Shown here one piece after another: positions 1-9,882 of a stretch of 64,000 nucleotides of DNA (position 1 is its first letter; every line of letters begins with the position of its first letter). The stretch is from Kribbella pratensis (GTDB lineage: Bacteria > Actinomycetota > Actinomycetes > Propionibacteriales > Kribbellaceae). Location of the stretch: contig NZ_SODP01000002.1 of assembly GCF_004365355.1 (NCBI RefSeq), positions 186,001 through 250,000 of the forward strand, given 5' to 3'. Made by a program: the position numbers and the translations under genes. The notes below the pieces were generated by a model that was given only the letters and a program-made list of their open reading frames with translations, made no database searches and was not told the origin of the DNA.

Positions 1-921
1 GTCGGCGGTGGCGTGATCGACCTGCAGCGTGGAGTGCGTCAGGTGGTGGCGCTCGGCCAGCACCTGCTCGATCTGGATCCTGATCTGGTGACAGTCGAGG
101 CCCTCGGCAACCATGATGTGCGCGGACGCGGCCGGTTCGCCCGACGTGATCTCCCAGACGTGCAGGTCGTGGACCTCGACGACGCCCTCGATCGCGCACA
201 GCTCGGCGCCGAGCGCCTGCGGGTCGATCGCGTTCGGCGCGGCCTCGAGGAAGATCCGGCCTGAGTCGCGAACCAGTCCGATGCCGGCCTTCAGCATCAG
301 TACGGCGACCACGAGCGCGGCGATCGCGTCCGCCCGGGCGAACCCGGTGAGGAGCACGACGAGACCGGCGATCGCGGTCGCGATGAACGCGAACAGGTCG
401 TTGAGGATGTGCTGGAACGCGCCCTCCACATTCAGGCTGGACCGGTTCGCCTTGCTGATCAGCCAGGTGGCGATCAGGTTCACGGCGATGCCGACCACGC
501 CGGTGATCAGCACCAGCGCACCCTTGACCTCGGGCGGATGGATCATCCGGCTGACGGCCTCGTAGACGAAGTACGCCGCCAGCAGCAGCAGCGTGATGCC
601 GTTGGCCTGCGCGGAGAGGATCTCGACCCGCTTGAAGCCGTACGTGAAGCCGCCCGCCGGCGGCTTCGCGGCCAGCCGGATCGCGAGCAGCGCGAGCGCG
701 AGGGCGATCGCGTCGGTCAGCATGTGGGCCGCGTCGGTGACGAGTGCCAGCGAACCGGCCGCCAACCCGACGATCACCTCGGCGATCATGAAGCCGACGA
801 TCAGCGCGAGCGCTCCGCCGAGCAGCTTCTTGTCCGCAGCAGCGCTCACCGCGTGGCCATGCCCGTGACCATGCCCCTGAGCATGCCCGTGACCCTGACC
901 CGGACCGTGCCCGGTGCTCAT
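1..921 (-). CDS. Cation diffusion facilitator (CDF) metal exporter, 3' end cut by window
   Basis: Membrane exporter predicted to move divalent metal (Zn/Co/Ni/Cd class) out of the cytoplasm in exchange for protons. The reading frame starts at ATG 921 and runs off the left edge, so only about 307 residues are visible. The N-terminus is a His-rich loop (repeated HGHGH). Hydrophobic helices follow, with the two family metal-site motifs DAAHMLTD (second helix) and HILND (fifth helix). A cytoplasmic C-terminal domain contains HDLHVW. Its start overlaps the stop of the ArsR regulator gene as ATGA, so the two form a metal-responsive operon. Family assignment is firm; the exact metal is inferred only. 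Confidence 0.9.
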   Translation of the reverse strand, partial: MSTGHGPGQGHGHAQGHGHGHGHAVSAAADKKLLGGALALIVGFMIAEVIVGLAAGSLALVTDAAHMLTDAIALALALLAIRLAAKPPAGGFTYGFKRVEILSAQANGITLLLLAAYFVYEAVSRMIHPPEVKGALVLITGVVGIAVNLIATWLISKANRSSLNVEGAFQHILNDLFAFIATAIAGLVVLLTGFARADAIAALVVAVLMLKAGIGLVRDSGRIFLEAAPNAIDPQALGAELCAIEGVVEVHDLHVWEITSGEPAASAHIMVAEGLDCHQIRIQIEQVLAERHHLTHSTLQVDHATAD

Positions 922-1322
922 GATTCGGACCGCTCCGGGTGGATGGCGTCGGTGTGCTCGGTGTGTGTGACGGCCAGGTCGACGAGCATCCGGACGTGCG
1001 CGTCGTCGAGGCGGTAGAACGCGTTCCGGCCGTCGCGCCGTACCGAGACCACTCGGTGCGCCCGGAGCAGGCGCAGGGCATGCGACGTCGCGGACTCGCT
1101 GAGCCCGGTGATCGCGGCCAGATCGCAGACGCACAGCTCCCCGTCGAGCAGGGCGACCAGCAGCTTGAGCCGCCGCGGGTCGCCGAGCAGCCCGAAAACG
1201 TCGGCGGTGTCGACGATGTCGTCCTCGCCGGGCATCCTGGCGTTGACGCTCGCGACCCGCTCCGGGTCGACCAGCTTGATGTTGCAAGCGTCAATGGCCT
1301 GCACATCTGCAGATCTGTTCAT
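918..1322 (-). CDS. ArsR/SmtB-family metal-sensing repressor
   Basis: Winged-helix repressor, 134 residues, expected to release its operator when metal binds. The core carries GLLGDPRRLKLL, the ELCVCDLA segment (two Cys in the alpha-3 region) and the recognition helix around SESATSHALRLL. Near the C-terminus D-x-H and H-x-x-H residues (DDAHVRM, THTEH) match the alpha-5 metal site used by SmtB/NmtR-type Zn/Ni/Co sensors. It overlaps the CDF exporter by four bases and presumably controls it. The start is uncertain. ATG 1322 sits next to a TTGACA-like hexamer (1324-1329) that could be a -35 box; if so, an internal start such as ATG 1235 is real, and homologues commonly begin near that point. Confidence 0.88.
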   Translation of the reverse strand: MNRSADVQAIDACNIKLVDPERVASVNARMPGEDDIVDTADVFGLLGDPRRLKLLVALLDGELCVCDLAAITGLSESATSHALRLLRAHRVVSVRRDGRNAFYRLDDAHVRMLVDLAVTHTEHTDAIHPERSES

Positions 1323-1330
1323 ATGTCAAC
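1300..1330 (-). promoter_or_regulatory. Candidate ArsR operator/promoter
   Basis: The perfect 10-bp palindrome ATCTGCAGAT (1305-1314) lies inside the first codons of the ArsR gene as annotated. A TTGACA hexamer on the minus strand lies at 1324-1329. Position and dyad symmetry fit an autoregulatory ArsR site. No experimental support; the -10 box is not obvious. Confidence 0.4.
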
Positions 1331-1358
1331 GGTAGGCGATCGCCACCACCGATCGCAA

Positions 1359-4300
1359 CTAACTCGTGAAAGTGCCCGGGAGGAACAGGGTCGTGGTCTT
1401 CCCGGTGACGATGCCGCTCGCCCATTGCAGCGCTCCGGCCCGCCCCGCGCCGTCGTTCTCGTTGAGTGCAAGTGAGATCGCGACCGGCCCGGCCGGTTGA
1501 CTCGCGAACCCGAGCGCCGTCCACGGCACCTTCACCTGGTACGACGTGACGCCGTCGGCACGCGTGATCGCGGCAGTCGCGCCGGGCGTGGTCCCGGTCG
1601 GGCTGCCGTCCGACGTACCGAACGTATAGACAGCAGGACCGGTCGGCAGTAGCGCGGCGCCGAGCTCTGTCGCGGTCGCGACTTCGCCGGGAAGGCCCTT
1701 GCTGATTGCGAACTGCAGGCTGTCGCCGCGCCACAGATTCGGAGCGGTTTCGGTCTGCGAGAAGACGTCGTCCGTGACAGCTGCGTTGATGGTCAGACCA
1801 GTTGCGTCGTACTGGAAGTTGGCCGAACCGGACAGGTCGGCCGCACCGCCCCAGGGGCGGGTGAAGGCGATCCAACTGGCGTCGGTGGCGAGGTTGATCG
1901 AGCTTGCCGGAGTCGTTGCCGAGGGCACGATCGGGTCGAACGCGGTGGTGCCCTTGGCGGAGACCTTGTTGCCGTCGGACGTGGTCAGGTCGACGGTGTA
2001 CGCGTACGCCTTCCACGGCGCCAGGCCGGTCACCGGGATGCTGATCGTTGCCTTCTGCCCCGGTGCGATCGACTGCCCTGCACCAGCCGTACCGTGCTGG
2101 CCGGCGATCGTCCAGCTCAGGTCCTGGATCGTCGCCGACGAGCTGGCTCGCGTATTGGTCAGCTCGACGCCGAGACCGGTCGGCGCGGCCGCAGTGAGCT
2201 GCGGGACGACCCGGATCTTCGTCGCCGGTTCGACGCTGGTCCAGGCGACCAGGCGAGCGGTCGTCTTGCCGAGCCGGGAGACGGTAGCGACGACGTGTCG
2301 CAGGCCGAGCGTGTCACTCGCCGGGACCGCGATCGTGACGGTGGTGTTCTGCCCAGGCACAACCAGCGCCTGCTTGGTCTGACCGGCAATCGTCACGGCT
2401 GCCGGACCTGCGTTGTGCACGGAGCCCTTGATGGTCACCGTGACCGCCGTCGGCTCCTGGGAGTTCGACGGGTCGGCCGCGGCGACCGTTGCCTGGGGCG
2501 CCGCGGTGACGGCGACACTCGTGGCCGCACCCTTCACGAAGACCGGGTCCTGGTCGACGGTCATCGTGACCACACCCGCCGTCGGCGTCAGCGTTGTCTT
2601 GTGGCCGTACATATCGGTGACCTCGAGCGGGACGGTGGTGTTGAGCTGTACCGAGGACGTGCCGGTTCCGGTTGACCACAGCACGCGGGTGGTCGACGTA
2701 CCGGAGCCGAAGCGGTACGAGTACAGCGGCGCTGCCAACGTGTCGCGGCCGCTGTAGGCGAGGCCGGTGAGGGCGCGGATCGTGGTCGCCTTCGCGACCA
2801 GGCCCGGCTTCGGCGCCATACCGGCGATCGGTCCGGCCGGAGCCTGCAGGAGGCCGAACGTGCTCTCCTTGTCGTCCAGGTTCGTGCCGTCGTTGAGAGC
2901 GTCGTACCAGTAGAACTGGCTGACGTTGTTCGCGATCATGATCGCGTCGTTGCGGATCGACTTGCGGGCCTGGTCGAGCATCGAGCCGCCGAAGCTCGGC
3001 GCGGTCGGGTAGCCCTCCTCGCTGATCCAGATCGGCTTGCCGGCACCCCCGTGCGCGTCGGCCTGGGTACGCAGGCTCTGGATCTGGGTGTCCAGATCGC
3101 CTTCGGGGCCGGCGAACGTGTAGATGTGCGCGTCGATCGAGTCCACGTAGGCCAGCCCGCCCAGCGACAGGATCTGGTCACGGAACGACGTGTCGCCCTT
3201 GTTCGGGCCGATGTCCGCGAGGACGTTCGCGTTCGGGTTGTCGGCATGGGTCTGCTCGTACGCCGCCTTCATCAGCTGGACGAAGCACGCACCCGTGATA
3301 CCGCAGGCGCTGTCGTTGAAGCCCGGCTGGTAGTACTCGTTGTACGTCCCGATGTCGTTGGTCGTGCCTGCGAAATGCTTCAGCCACCAGCTCTGGTAGC
3401 GGCCGTACGCCGCGAGGCCTTCCGGAGTGCTCGGCGTGTGACCGCCGTCGTAGAGCGGATTGCGGTAGCCGGTGCCGAGCAGCGGGGTCAGACCGTTCGA
3501 CTTGGCGTCCGCGATCACCGCGTCCTCCTGCGGATCGACCGCGTAGTTGCCCGGTGAGCCGGACTCGATCCGGGGCCACTCGAGGCTTTCCCGGATGTGC
3601 GAGAAGCCGGTGAGAGCGAGGGTGCGGATCAGGGCGCTGCTGAGGTTGTAGTAGTGGTTCATGTGGGTGTTGACGCCCCACTTGCCCTGTGGGGATTGGG
3701 TTCCGGCCGGAAGCGGTGGGATGACGGCCAGCGTCGTACCGACGACCGTGTCGCCCGCGGTGAGGCGGAGGTTGTAGAAACCCGGCCCGAGGTTCGCCAC
3801 GGCGATCGAGCCATTCGTTGTGTTGCCTGAGGCAACGGGCAGGTACTGGTCGTCGGTGATGCTCCAGGCAACTGACGACGCGGTCGAGGTGAGCGTGACG
3901 CTGCCGGTTCCCTGCTGGAAGACCAGGCTCTGGTTGGTGACCGTGATACCCGTGGTGTCCGCGAACGAGATGCTCACCGAACTGATGCAGACCGAGCTGA
4001 TGACACCACCAGGTGCATTTGCCATCAGCCGGATGTCGGCGCCGTTCGCGCGGTTCTGGAAGTTGACGTTGGACATCCGGAACTGCGTGCTCGCCCACGC
4101 ACCACTGCCCGGAAAGGTGAACCACGGCAGCGGGGTGAAGGCGGCGCTGACGCTGTCGTACTGCGCTGTCAGCTGCTGGCCCGGGGTGTCGAAGTAGTTG
4201 ACCGTGAGCACCGCGTCGGTGGCGCCGGCCGGGATCCGGGCCGCGTCGATGTTCAGGTAGATGTACTGGTCCTTGGGGTCGTTGCTGGTCTGCCAGCACG

Positions 4301-4499
4301 GCACTCCGAGCCGGGTCGACGCGGCGTGGTCCGGAGTCTTGTCCGCGTCGCCGGGCCACGCGGTGATGCCGTCGGCCGCGACCGGGTTGCTGAACACGAG
4401 CCCGGGATCTCCCGCGGCTTGAGCCGGTACGGCGAGTTGGGCGGCCGCGAGCAACCCAACTGCGAGCACTGCGACGAGCTTCCGAAGCGAACCGGGCAT
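1359..4499 (-). CDS. Secreted TIM-barrel glycosidase with C-terminal CBM9-like domain
   Basis: Exported protein of about 1046 residues. A signal peptide (KLVAVLAVGLLAAAQLAVPA, cleavage near AQA) is followed by a beta-sandwich region. A clan GH-A-like (alpha/beta)8 domain follows at roughly residues 275-560, with candidate acid/base Glu in GTYNEYY (about residue 390) and nucleophile Glu in WISEEGYPT (about 497). Further beta-sandwich segments follow, and the last about 170 residues resemble a CBM9/DOMON carbohydrate-binding module. Start chosen at ATG 4499 because GAGG lies six bases upstream; ATG 4511 is possible. A LacI-type operator just upstream suggests sugar induction. Substrate unknown. 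Overall resemblance to GH39/GH5-like enzymes is inferred from the motifs. Confidence 0.8.
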   Translation of the reverse strand: MPGSLRKLVAVLAVGLLAAAQLAVPAQAAGDPGLVFSNPVAADGITAWPGDADKTPDHAASTRLGVPCWQTSNDPKDQYIYLNIDAARIPAGATDAVLTVNYFDTPGQQLTAQYDSVSAAFTPLPWFTFPGSGAWASTQFRMSNVNFQNRANGADIRLMANAPGGVISSVCISSVSISFADTTGITVTNQSLVFQQGTGSVTLTSTASSVAWSITDDQYLPVASGNTTNGSIAVANLGPGFYNLRLTAGDTVVGTTLAVIPPLPAGTQSPQGKWGVNTHMNHYYNLSSALIRTLALTGFSHIRESLEWPRIESGSPGNYAVDPQEDAVIADAKSNGLTPLLGTGYRNPLYDGGHTPSTPEGLAAYGRYQSWWLKHFAGTTNDIGTYNEYYQPGFNDSACGITGACFVQLMKAAYEQTHADNPNANVLADIGPNKGDTSFRDQILSLGGLAYVDSIDAHIYTFAGPEGDLDTQIQSLRTQADAHGGAGKPIWISEEGYPTAPSFGGSMLDQARKSIRNDAIMIANNVSQFYWYDALNDGTNLDDKESTFGLLQAPAGPIAGMAPKPGLVAKATTIRALTGLAYSGRDTLAAPLYSYRFGSGTSTTRVLWSTGTGTSSVQLNTTVPLEVTDMYGHKTTLTPTAGVVTMTVDQDPVFVKGAATSVAVTAAPQATVAAADPSNSQEPTAVTVTIKGSVHNAGPAAVTIAGQTKQALVVPGQNTTVTIAVPASDTLGLRHVVATVSRLGKTTARLVAWTSVEPATKIRVVPQLTAAAPTGLGVELTNTRASSSATIQDLSWTIAGQHGTAGAGQSIAPGQKATISIPVTGLAPWKAYAYTVDLTTSDGNKVSAKGTTAFDPIVPSATTPASSINLATDASWIAFTRPWGGAADLSGSANFQYDATGLTINAAVTDDVFSQTETAPNLWRGDSLQFAISKGLPGEVATATELGAALLPTGPAVYTFGTSDGSPTGTTPGATAAITRADGVTSYQVKVPWTALGFASQPAGPVAISLALNENDGAGRAGALQWASGIVTGKTTTLFLPGTFTS

Positions 4500-4529
4500 G
4501 GGCGGCCTCATTCCGATCTACACGAGTAG

Positions 4530-4545
4530 GCGAAAGCGCTTTCGC
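4530..4545. promoter_or_regulatory. LacI-family operator palindrome
   Basis: GCGAAAGCGCTTTCGC is a perfect 16-bp palindrome with the central CG typical of LacI/CcpA-class repressors. It lies about 30 bp upstream of the secreted glycosidase start, a usual place for a sugar-responsive operator. No LacI gene is present in the window, so the regulator acts from elsewhere. Confidence 0.7.
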
Positions 4546-4640
4546 AGATCAGACACCGAACCGAGGCCGGCTGTCAACGGTTCGGAGCAGCGACGGTCGA
4601 CCGACGGTCAGCAGGCGGCCAGCAAGGGGTCAGCGGACGG

Positions 4641-5699
4641 TCAGCGGGCGGCTGACCACTTCTCCTCGATCCGGGCGTACTTCCAGATCGCCTGGGCGAT
4701 GATCCAAGTGAGGACGAACAGGCCGACGATCGCGTAGCCGACGTAGTTCAGGTCGACGCCGGCGATCGCGGCCAGCGGGCCGTGCTCGATATGCAGTTTG
4801 TCGGTCAGGATCGAGAGCAGTTCGATGCTGCCGATCACCAGCGCGACCGCGACCGACAGGCCGGTGATCGTGATGTTGTAGTAGACCTTGCGGACCGGTT
4901 TCGCGAAGGCCCAGCCGTAGGCGAAGTTCATCAGGCAGCCGTCGATGGTGTCGAGCAGGCTCATCCCGGCCGCGAACAGGATCGGCAGCGTCAGGACGGC
5001 GTACCACGGCAGGCTGAACGCGGCCGCGCCGCCGGCCAGCACGAGCAGGCTGACCTCGGTCGCCGTGTCGAAGCCGAGGCCGAAGAGGAAACCGATCGGG
5101 TACATCTGCCACGGACGGGTCACGGCCTTGGTGACCCCGGCCAGGATGCGGTTCATCAGGCCGCGCTTGTCGAGGTGCTGCTCGAGCGACGCCTCGTCGT
5201 ACTCGCCGGTGCGCATCCGGCGGAACACCTTCACGACGGCGACCAGCACGGCGAGGTTGAGCGCGGCGATCAGGTACAGGAAGACGCCCGAGACCGCCGT
5301 ACCGACGACGCCGGTGACCTGCTGCAGGCGGGACGAGTCGTCGGCGACCTGTCCGGCGAGCGTACGGACGCCGATCCCGAGCAGGAAGCACAGCACGAAC
5401 ACCACGGTCGAGTGCCCGAGCGAGAACCAGAACCCGACCGACAACGGCCGCCGCCCGTCCGCCATCAGCTTCCGGGTCGTGCTGTCGATCGCGGCGATAT
5501 GGTCGGCGTCGAACGCGTGCCGCATCCCGAGCGTGTACGCCGTCACGCCGAGCCCGACCCCGAACACGCCGGCCGATCCGAGCAGGTAATGCCGCGGCGC
5601 CACGATCAGCGCCAGCACGCCCCAACCGGCCAGATGCAACAGCAGCACGAACGCCGCCATCCCACCGATCGCGCCCCACTCGCGCCTACTGACATCCAT
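4641..5699 (-). CDS. NiCoT-family nickel/cobalt transporter
   Basis: High-affinity secondary transporter for Ni2+/Co2+ (HoxN/NixA/NicT family), about 352 residues with roughly eight membrane helices. The family signature HAFDADHIAAID occurs in the second helix, and LGFDTATEV in the middle of the protein is the second conserved motif. The start is taken as ATG 5699 with GAGGCGG just upstream; a GTG at 5708 would add three residues. No metal-dependent enzyme gene or cobalamin riboswitch is visible next to it. Transport of Ni versus Co cannot be decided from sequence. It may complement the metal exporter at the left end of the window. Confidence 0.92.
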   Translation of the reverse strand: MDVSRREWGAIGGMAAFVLLLHLAGWGVLALIVAPRHYLLGSAGVFGVGLGVTAYTLGMRHAFDADHIAAIDSTTRKLMADGRRPLSVGFWFSLGHSTVVFVLCFLLGIGVRTLAGQVADDSSRLQQVTGVVGTAVSGVFLYLIAALNLAVLVAVVKVFRRMRTGEYDEASLEQHLDKRGLMNRILAGVTKAVTRPWQMYPIGFLFGLGFDTATEVSLLVLAGGAAAFSLPWYAVLTLPILFAAGMSLLDTIDGCLMNFAYGWAFAKPVRKVYYNITITGLSVAVALVIGSIELLSILTDKLHIEHGPLAAIAGVDLNYVGYAIVGLFVLTWIIAQAIWKYARIEEKWSAAR

Positions 5700-5757
5700 C
5701 CGCCTCACGATCTGTCAGTAAACGCCGGTCCACCTCTAGATGCAACCTAGTCGCATC

Positions 5758-6390
5758 TCAGGCGAGACCGAGGCGGTAGGCGTAGGCGACGGCCTGGGCC
5801 CGGTCGCGGAGGTTGGCCTTGGCGAAGAGGTGGTTGATGTGGGTCTTGACGGTCGCTTCGCTGACGACGAGATGTCTCGCGATCTCGGTGTTGGACAGGC
5901 CCTCGGCGATCAGGCGGAGCACCTCGATCTCGCGGGGCGTGAGGCCCGTGTCGGTGGGCTCGGGCGGTTTGGCGGTGGCGCCTTCGATCAGGCGGCGCTG
6001 GACCTCGGCGTCGACGATCGACTGGCCGTTGGCGGCGGCCTCCAGCGCGCGGCCGATCGACTCGGCGTCGGCGTCCTTGGTGAGGAACCCGCGGGCACCG
6101 GCCCGGAGCGCGGACAGCACCGAGTCGTCGTCGCTGTACGTCGTGAGGACGACGACCTCGGTCAGTGGATGATCTGTCCGCACCAGGCGGGTCGCCTCCA
6201 CGCCGTCCATCGTCGGCATCCGGAGATCGACGAGCAGCACGTCCGGGGCGTGCTCGGCAACCAACTGGACCGCTTCCTGGCCGTTCGACGCCGCCGCGAC
6301 CACATCGATCCCGGGCAGCAGTTTGAGCAGCGTGACCAGCCCGTCCCGCACCACCGTCTGGTCGTCCGCGACCACTACCCGCACAGTCAT
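5758..6390 (-). CDS. NarL/FixJ-family response regulator
   Basis: Two-component response regulator of 210 residues. The receiver domain has acidic pocket D9/D10, phospho-acceptor D55 in LLVDLRMP and the conserved Lys in FLTKD. A linker leads to a LuxR-type helix-turn-helix (LTPREIEVLRLIAEG, then ATVKTHINHLFAK). Its start overlaps the stop of the partner histidine kinase by four bases. Third gene of the operon membrane protein - kinase - regulator. Targets unknown; the palindrome at 8143-8158 ahead of the operon is a candidate site. Confidence 0.95.
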   Translation of the reverse strand: MTVRVVVADDQTVVRDGLVTLLKLLPGIDVVAAASNGQEAVQLVAEHAPDVLLVDLRMPTMDGVEATRLVRTDHPLTEVVVLTTYSDDDSVLSALRAGARGFLTKDADAESIGRALEAAANGQSIVDAEVQRRLIEGATAKPPEPTDTGLTPREIEVLRLIAEGLSNTEIARHLVVSEATVKTHINHLFAKANLRDRAQAVAYAYRLGLA

Positions 6391-7541
6391 GCCTTCACCT
6401 TGAGCTCGACCCGCCAGCCGGTGGATGTCGGCCCGGCCTCCAATGATCCGCCGACCAGGTCGGCGCGTTCACGCATCCCGACCAGACCATAACCGCCTGG
6501 CGCCGCGCGATCCGGTCGTTTCCCCGGCCTGTCCTCCACAGTCAGGCCGACCAGGTCGCCGTACGACAGCCTGACGTGCACCGGTGCGCCGGGCGCGTGC
6601 TTGCGGGTGTTCGCCAGCGCCTCCTGCACAGTCCGGTACAGCGTGCTCATCACGTCGGCCGGCAGCTCCCGCGGCGTACCTTCCACGTCGAACTCCGCCG
6701 TCGCCCCACTCTCCAGCCGGTACGCCGTGACGAGATCGCCGAGCGCCCGTACGTCGGGGACCGCGTCCTCCCGCAGCGCCGCGACCGCCCGCCGCGCTTC
6801 GGCCAACCCCTCGGCCGCCAGCCCCTGCGCCCGCGTCACCTGCTCGACCGCCTCAGCCGACGCGCCGTCCCGCACGAGCATCAGCCGCGCGCCCTGCAGA
6901 CTCAGCGACAACCCGGCCAGCGAGTGAGCGAGTACGTCGTGCACGTCGCGCGCGATCCGCGCCCGCTCGGCCAGCGCGGCAGCCCGCTCGTGCTCCTCGA
7001 TCGCGGCCTGCTTACGAGCCAGCGACACCTCGAGGTCCTCCAGCTGCTGCTCCCGACTCCGCCGGTTGATCGAGGCCAGGGTCAGCGCCACCACCCCGAA
7101 CGCGACGCCGAGGGCAGCCGGTCCGGACCGCGTCGTGACGTAGACCGGCACGCTCGCGCCGAGGATGCCGACCGCGACGATCACCCACGCGAGCGGCGTC
7201 GGCCGGTAGAACCTGACCGCGGACCGCGTGACCCAGAACGGGGCGATGATCATCGGGCTCGCCGGCAGTGCGTACCACAGCATCGAGCCGGCGACCCCGA
7301 ACACGAGCAGGCCGTAACCGGCCCGGCCGAGCGGTTCGCCGAACCGCTGCAAGTACAGCGAGAAGTTGCTGATGACAACGATCACGCCGAGCGCGACGAT
7401 CACCGGATACGGCAGCCGGTGTTCGTTGTGGTCACCGGCGGCCAGCACGACCGAGAGGATCGTCACGGCGCTCGGGACCGCGCGCAGCAGCAGACCAGGC
7501 ACGGAGGAATTCCGCACCTGGTCGGCCAGCCTGGAGCTCAT
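6387..7541 (-). CDS. NarL-type sensor histidine kinase (HisKA_3)
   Basis: Membrane sensor kinase of 384 residues. Four to five hydrophobic helices occupy about residues 15-150. A coiled segment follows, then a HisKA_3 dimerisation domain with phospho-acceptor His in RDVHDVLAH and a HATPase domain (N-box QEALANTRKHA, G-box GGYGLVGMRER). There is no large extracellular domain, so the signal is probably sensed in or at the membrane, as in DesK/LiaS-like kinases. It lies 18 bp after the small membrane protein gene and overlaps its response regulator gene. Confidence 0.94.
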   Translation of the reverse strand: MSSRLADQVRNSSVPGLLLRAVPSAVTILSVVLAAGDHNEHRLPYPVIVALGVIVVISNFSLYLQRFGEPLGRAGYGLLVFGVAGSMLWYALPASPMIIAPFWVTRSAVRFYRPTPLAWVIVAVGILGASVPVYVTTRSGPAALGVAFGVVALTLASINRRSREQQLEDLEVSLARKQAAIEEHERAAALAERARIARDVHDVLAHSLAGLSLSLQGARLMLVRDGASAEAVEQVTRAQGLAAEGLAEARRAVAALREDAVPDVRALGDLVTAYRLESGATAEFDVEGTPRELPADVMSTLYRTVQEALANTRKHAPGAPVHVRLSYGDLVGLTVEDRPGKRPDRAAPGGYGLVGMRERADLVGGSLEAGPTSTGWRVELKVKA

Positions 7542-7559
7542 GTCCTCATCATGCCCGGA

Positions 7560-8042
7560 TCAGACCCGCTCGGCGGCGAAGGGGATGTTCATCGCCAGCG
7601 AGCGGCGGTAGATCATCGCGCTCTGGGCGGCGAGCGTGACGCCGATCGTCAGCGCCAGGGTCGACGTACCGAAGGAGTTGTGCGGCCAGAGCGCGGCGGA
7701 GGCGAACGACGTACCGACCCGGAGCGCGATCGTCAGCAGCCAGAGCACCAGCGTCGCGGCGGTGCCCTTCTGGAACAGGCCCTGGTCGGTCGGCGAGAGC
7801 CGGACGCTGGCACCGCGGGCGATACCGAGACCGGTCAGTACGACGCAGTCGAGGACGACGAACGCGAGCTGGCCGGACGTCGCACCGTGGACGGCGGACG
7901 AGACCGAGAAGAGACCGACGCCCAGGAGGATCACGGGCATCAGGAACAGCGACTTCTGGGTGACGAGCGAACCGGTCACCTGCCGGCCGATCACGCGCAC
8001 CAGCACCAGCAGACCCACCAAGATACCGATCACGGCCGACAT
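7560..8042 (-). CDS. Small multi-pass membrane protein upstream of the sensor kinase
   Basis: About 160 residues with four to five membrane helices (for example IGILVGLLVLVRVIG, FLMPVILLGVGLFSV, LAFVVLDCVVLTGLGIA). I do not recognise the family with confidence; it vaguely recalls CcdC/DUF1453-type proteins. The start ATG 8042 is preceded by the strong ribosome-binding sequence GGAAGGAA. First gene of the operon with the NarL-type two-component pair, so it may be a sensor accessory or the system's target. A stable hairpin sits just before its ribosome-binding site. Confidence 0.75.
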   Translation of the reverse strand: MSAVIGILVGLLVLVRVIGRQVTGSLVTQKSLFLMPVILLGVGLFSVSSAVHGATSGQLAFVVLDCVVLTGLGIARGASVRLSPTDQGLFQKGTAATLVLWLLTIALRVGTSFASAALWPHNSFGTSTLALTIGVTLAAQSAMIYRRSLAMNIPFAAERV

Positions 8043-8055
8043 TTTTGTGTTCCTT

Positions 8056-8089
8056 CCGAGGAGTTGTTGTTGATGACAACCCTCCTCGG
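8056..8089 (-). promoter_or_regulatory. Leader hairpin abutting a ribosome-binding site
   Basis: In the mRNA, CCGAGGAG plus TTGT pairs with ACAA plus CTCCTCGG around a short loop, with two extra C bases on one side. The 3' arm runs directly into the GGAAGGAA ribosome-binding sequence of the membrane protein gene. It could modulate translation of the sensor operon. Confidence 0.45.
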
Positions 8090-8142
8090 AATCGGCCGCC
8101 CGAACGTCAGCCCGGAGGTGAGACCCGGGTGGATCCCGAGCC

Positions 8143-8158
8143 TCAACCCCAGGGTTGA
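8143..8158. promoter_or_regulatory. Palindrome TCAACCC-CA-GGGTTGA
   Basis: Perfect 7+2+7 dyad between the ABC-F gene stop and the two-component operon. The spacing resembles MerR-type (TCAACC...GGTTGA) or NarL-type sites. It may be the operator of the membrane protein/kinase/regulator operon. No partner is proven. Confidence 0.45.
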
Positions 8159-8164
8159 CGCGGC

Positions 8165-9763
<1,599 letters not shown>

Positions 9764-9791
9764 GATGGTTACTCTCCGTGAATACTAGTAG

Positions 9792-9820
9792 ACGCACTTC
9801 ACCTGTCAGATGGAGTGCGC
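9792..9820 (-). promoter_or_regulatory. Hairpin between leader peptide and ABC-F gene
   Basis: In the mRNA, GCGCACT pairs with AGTGCGT (one G-U) around a 15-base loop. The hairpin starts three bases after the MATCLCV stop codon. The loop-proximal CTCC could alternatively pair with the GGAG of the ABC-F ribosome-binding site. This arrangement fits attenuation, but it is inferred from base pairing only. Confidence 0.5.
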
Positions 9821-9823
9821 CAG

Positions 9824-9847
9824 CTAGACACAGAGGCAAGTAGCCAT
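9824..9847 (-). CDS. Seven-residue leader peptide MATCLCV upstream of ABC-F gene
   Basis: An ATG reading frame of seven sense codons and TAG (peptide MATCLCV) begins six bases after a good -10 box, so the transcript would start at or very near the ATG (leaderless). It ends 60 bases before the ABC-F start, with a hairpin in between. Antibiotic-resistance ABC-F genes are often controlled by ribosome stalling on such short leaders. The peptide is not proven; the promoter placement is the main support. Confidence 0.55.
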   Translation of the reverse strand: MATCLCV

Positions 9848-9853
9848 GACCCG

Positions 9854-9882
9854 AGGATAGCCGGGGGCGCCGGAGCCGTCAG
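9854..9882 (-). promoter_or_regulatory. Promoter of the ABC-F leader
   Basis: On the minus strand, -35 CTGACG (9877-9882), a 17-bp spacer and -10 TATCCT (9854-9859). An A5 tract (9887-9891) lies four bases upstream of the -35, reminiscent of the AT-rich motif recognised by WhiB7 with the principal sigma factor. The -35 overlaps the stop codon of the upstream kinase gene. Confidence 0.6.

Noticed and set aside
5700..5757. Cobalamin or nickel riboswitch before the NiCoT gene
   Set aside because: The gap is only about 50 bases and holds no conserved box.
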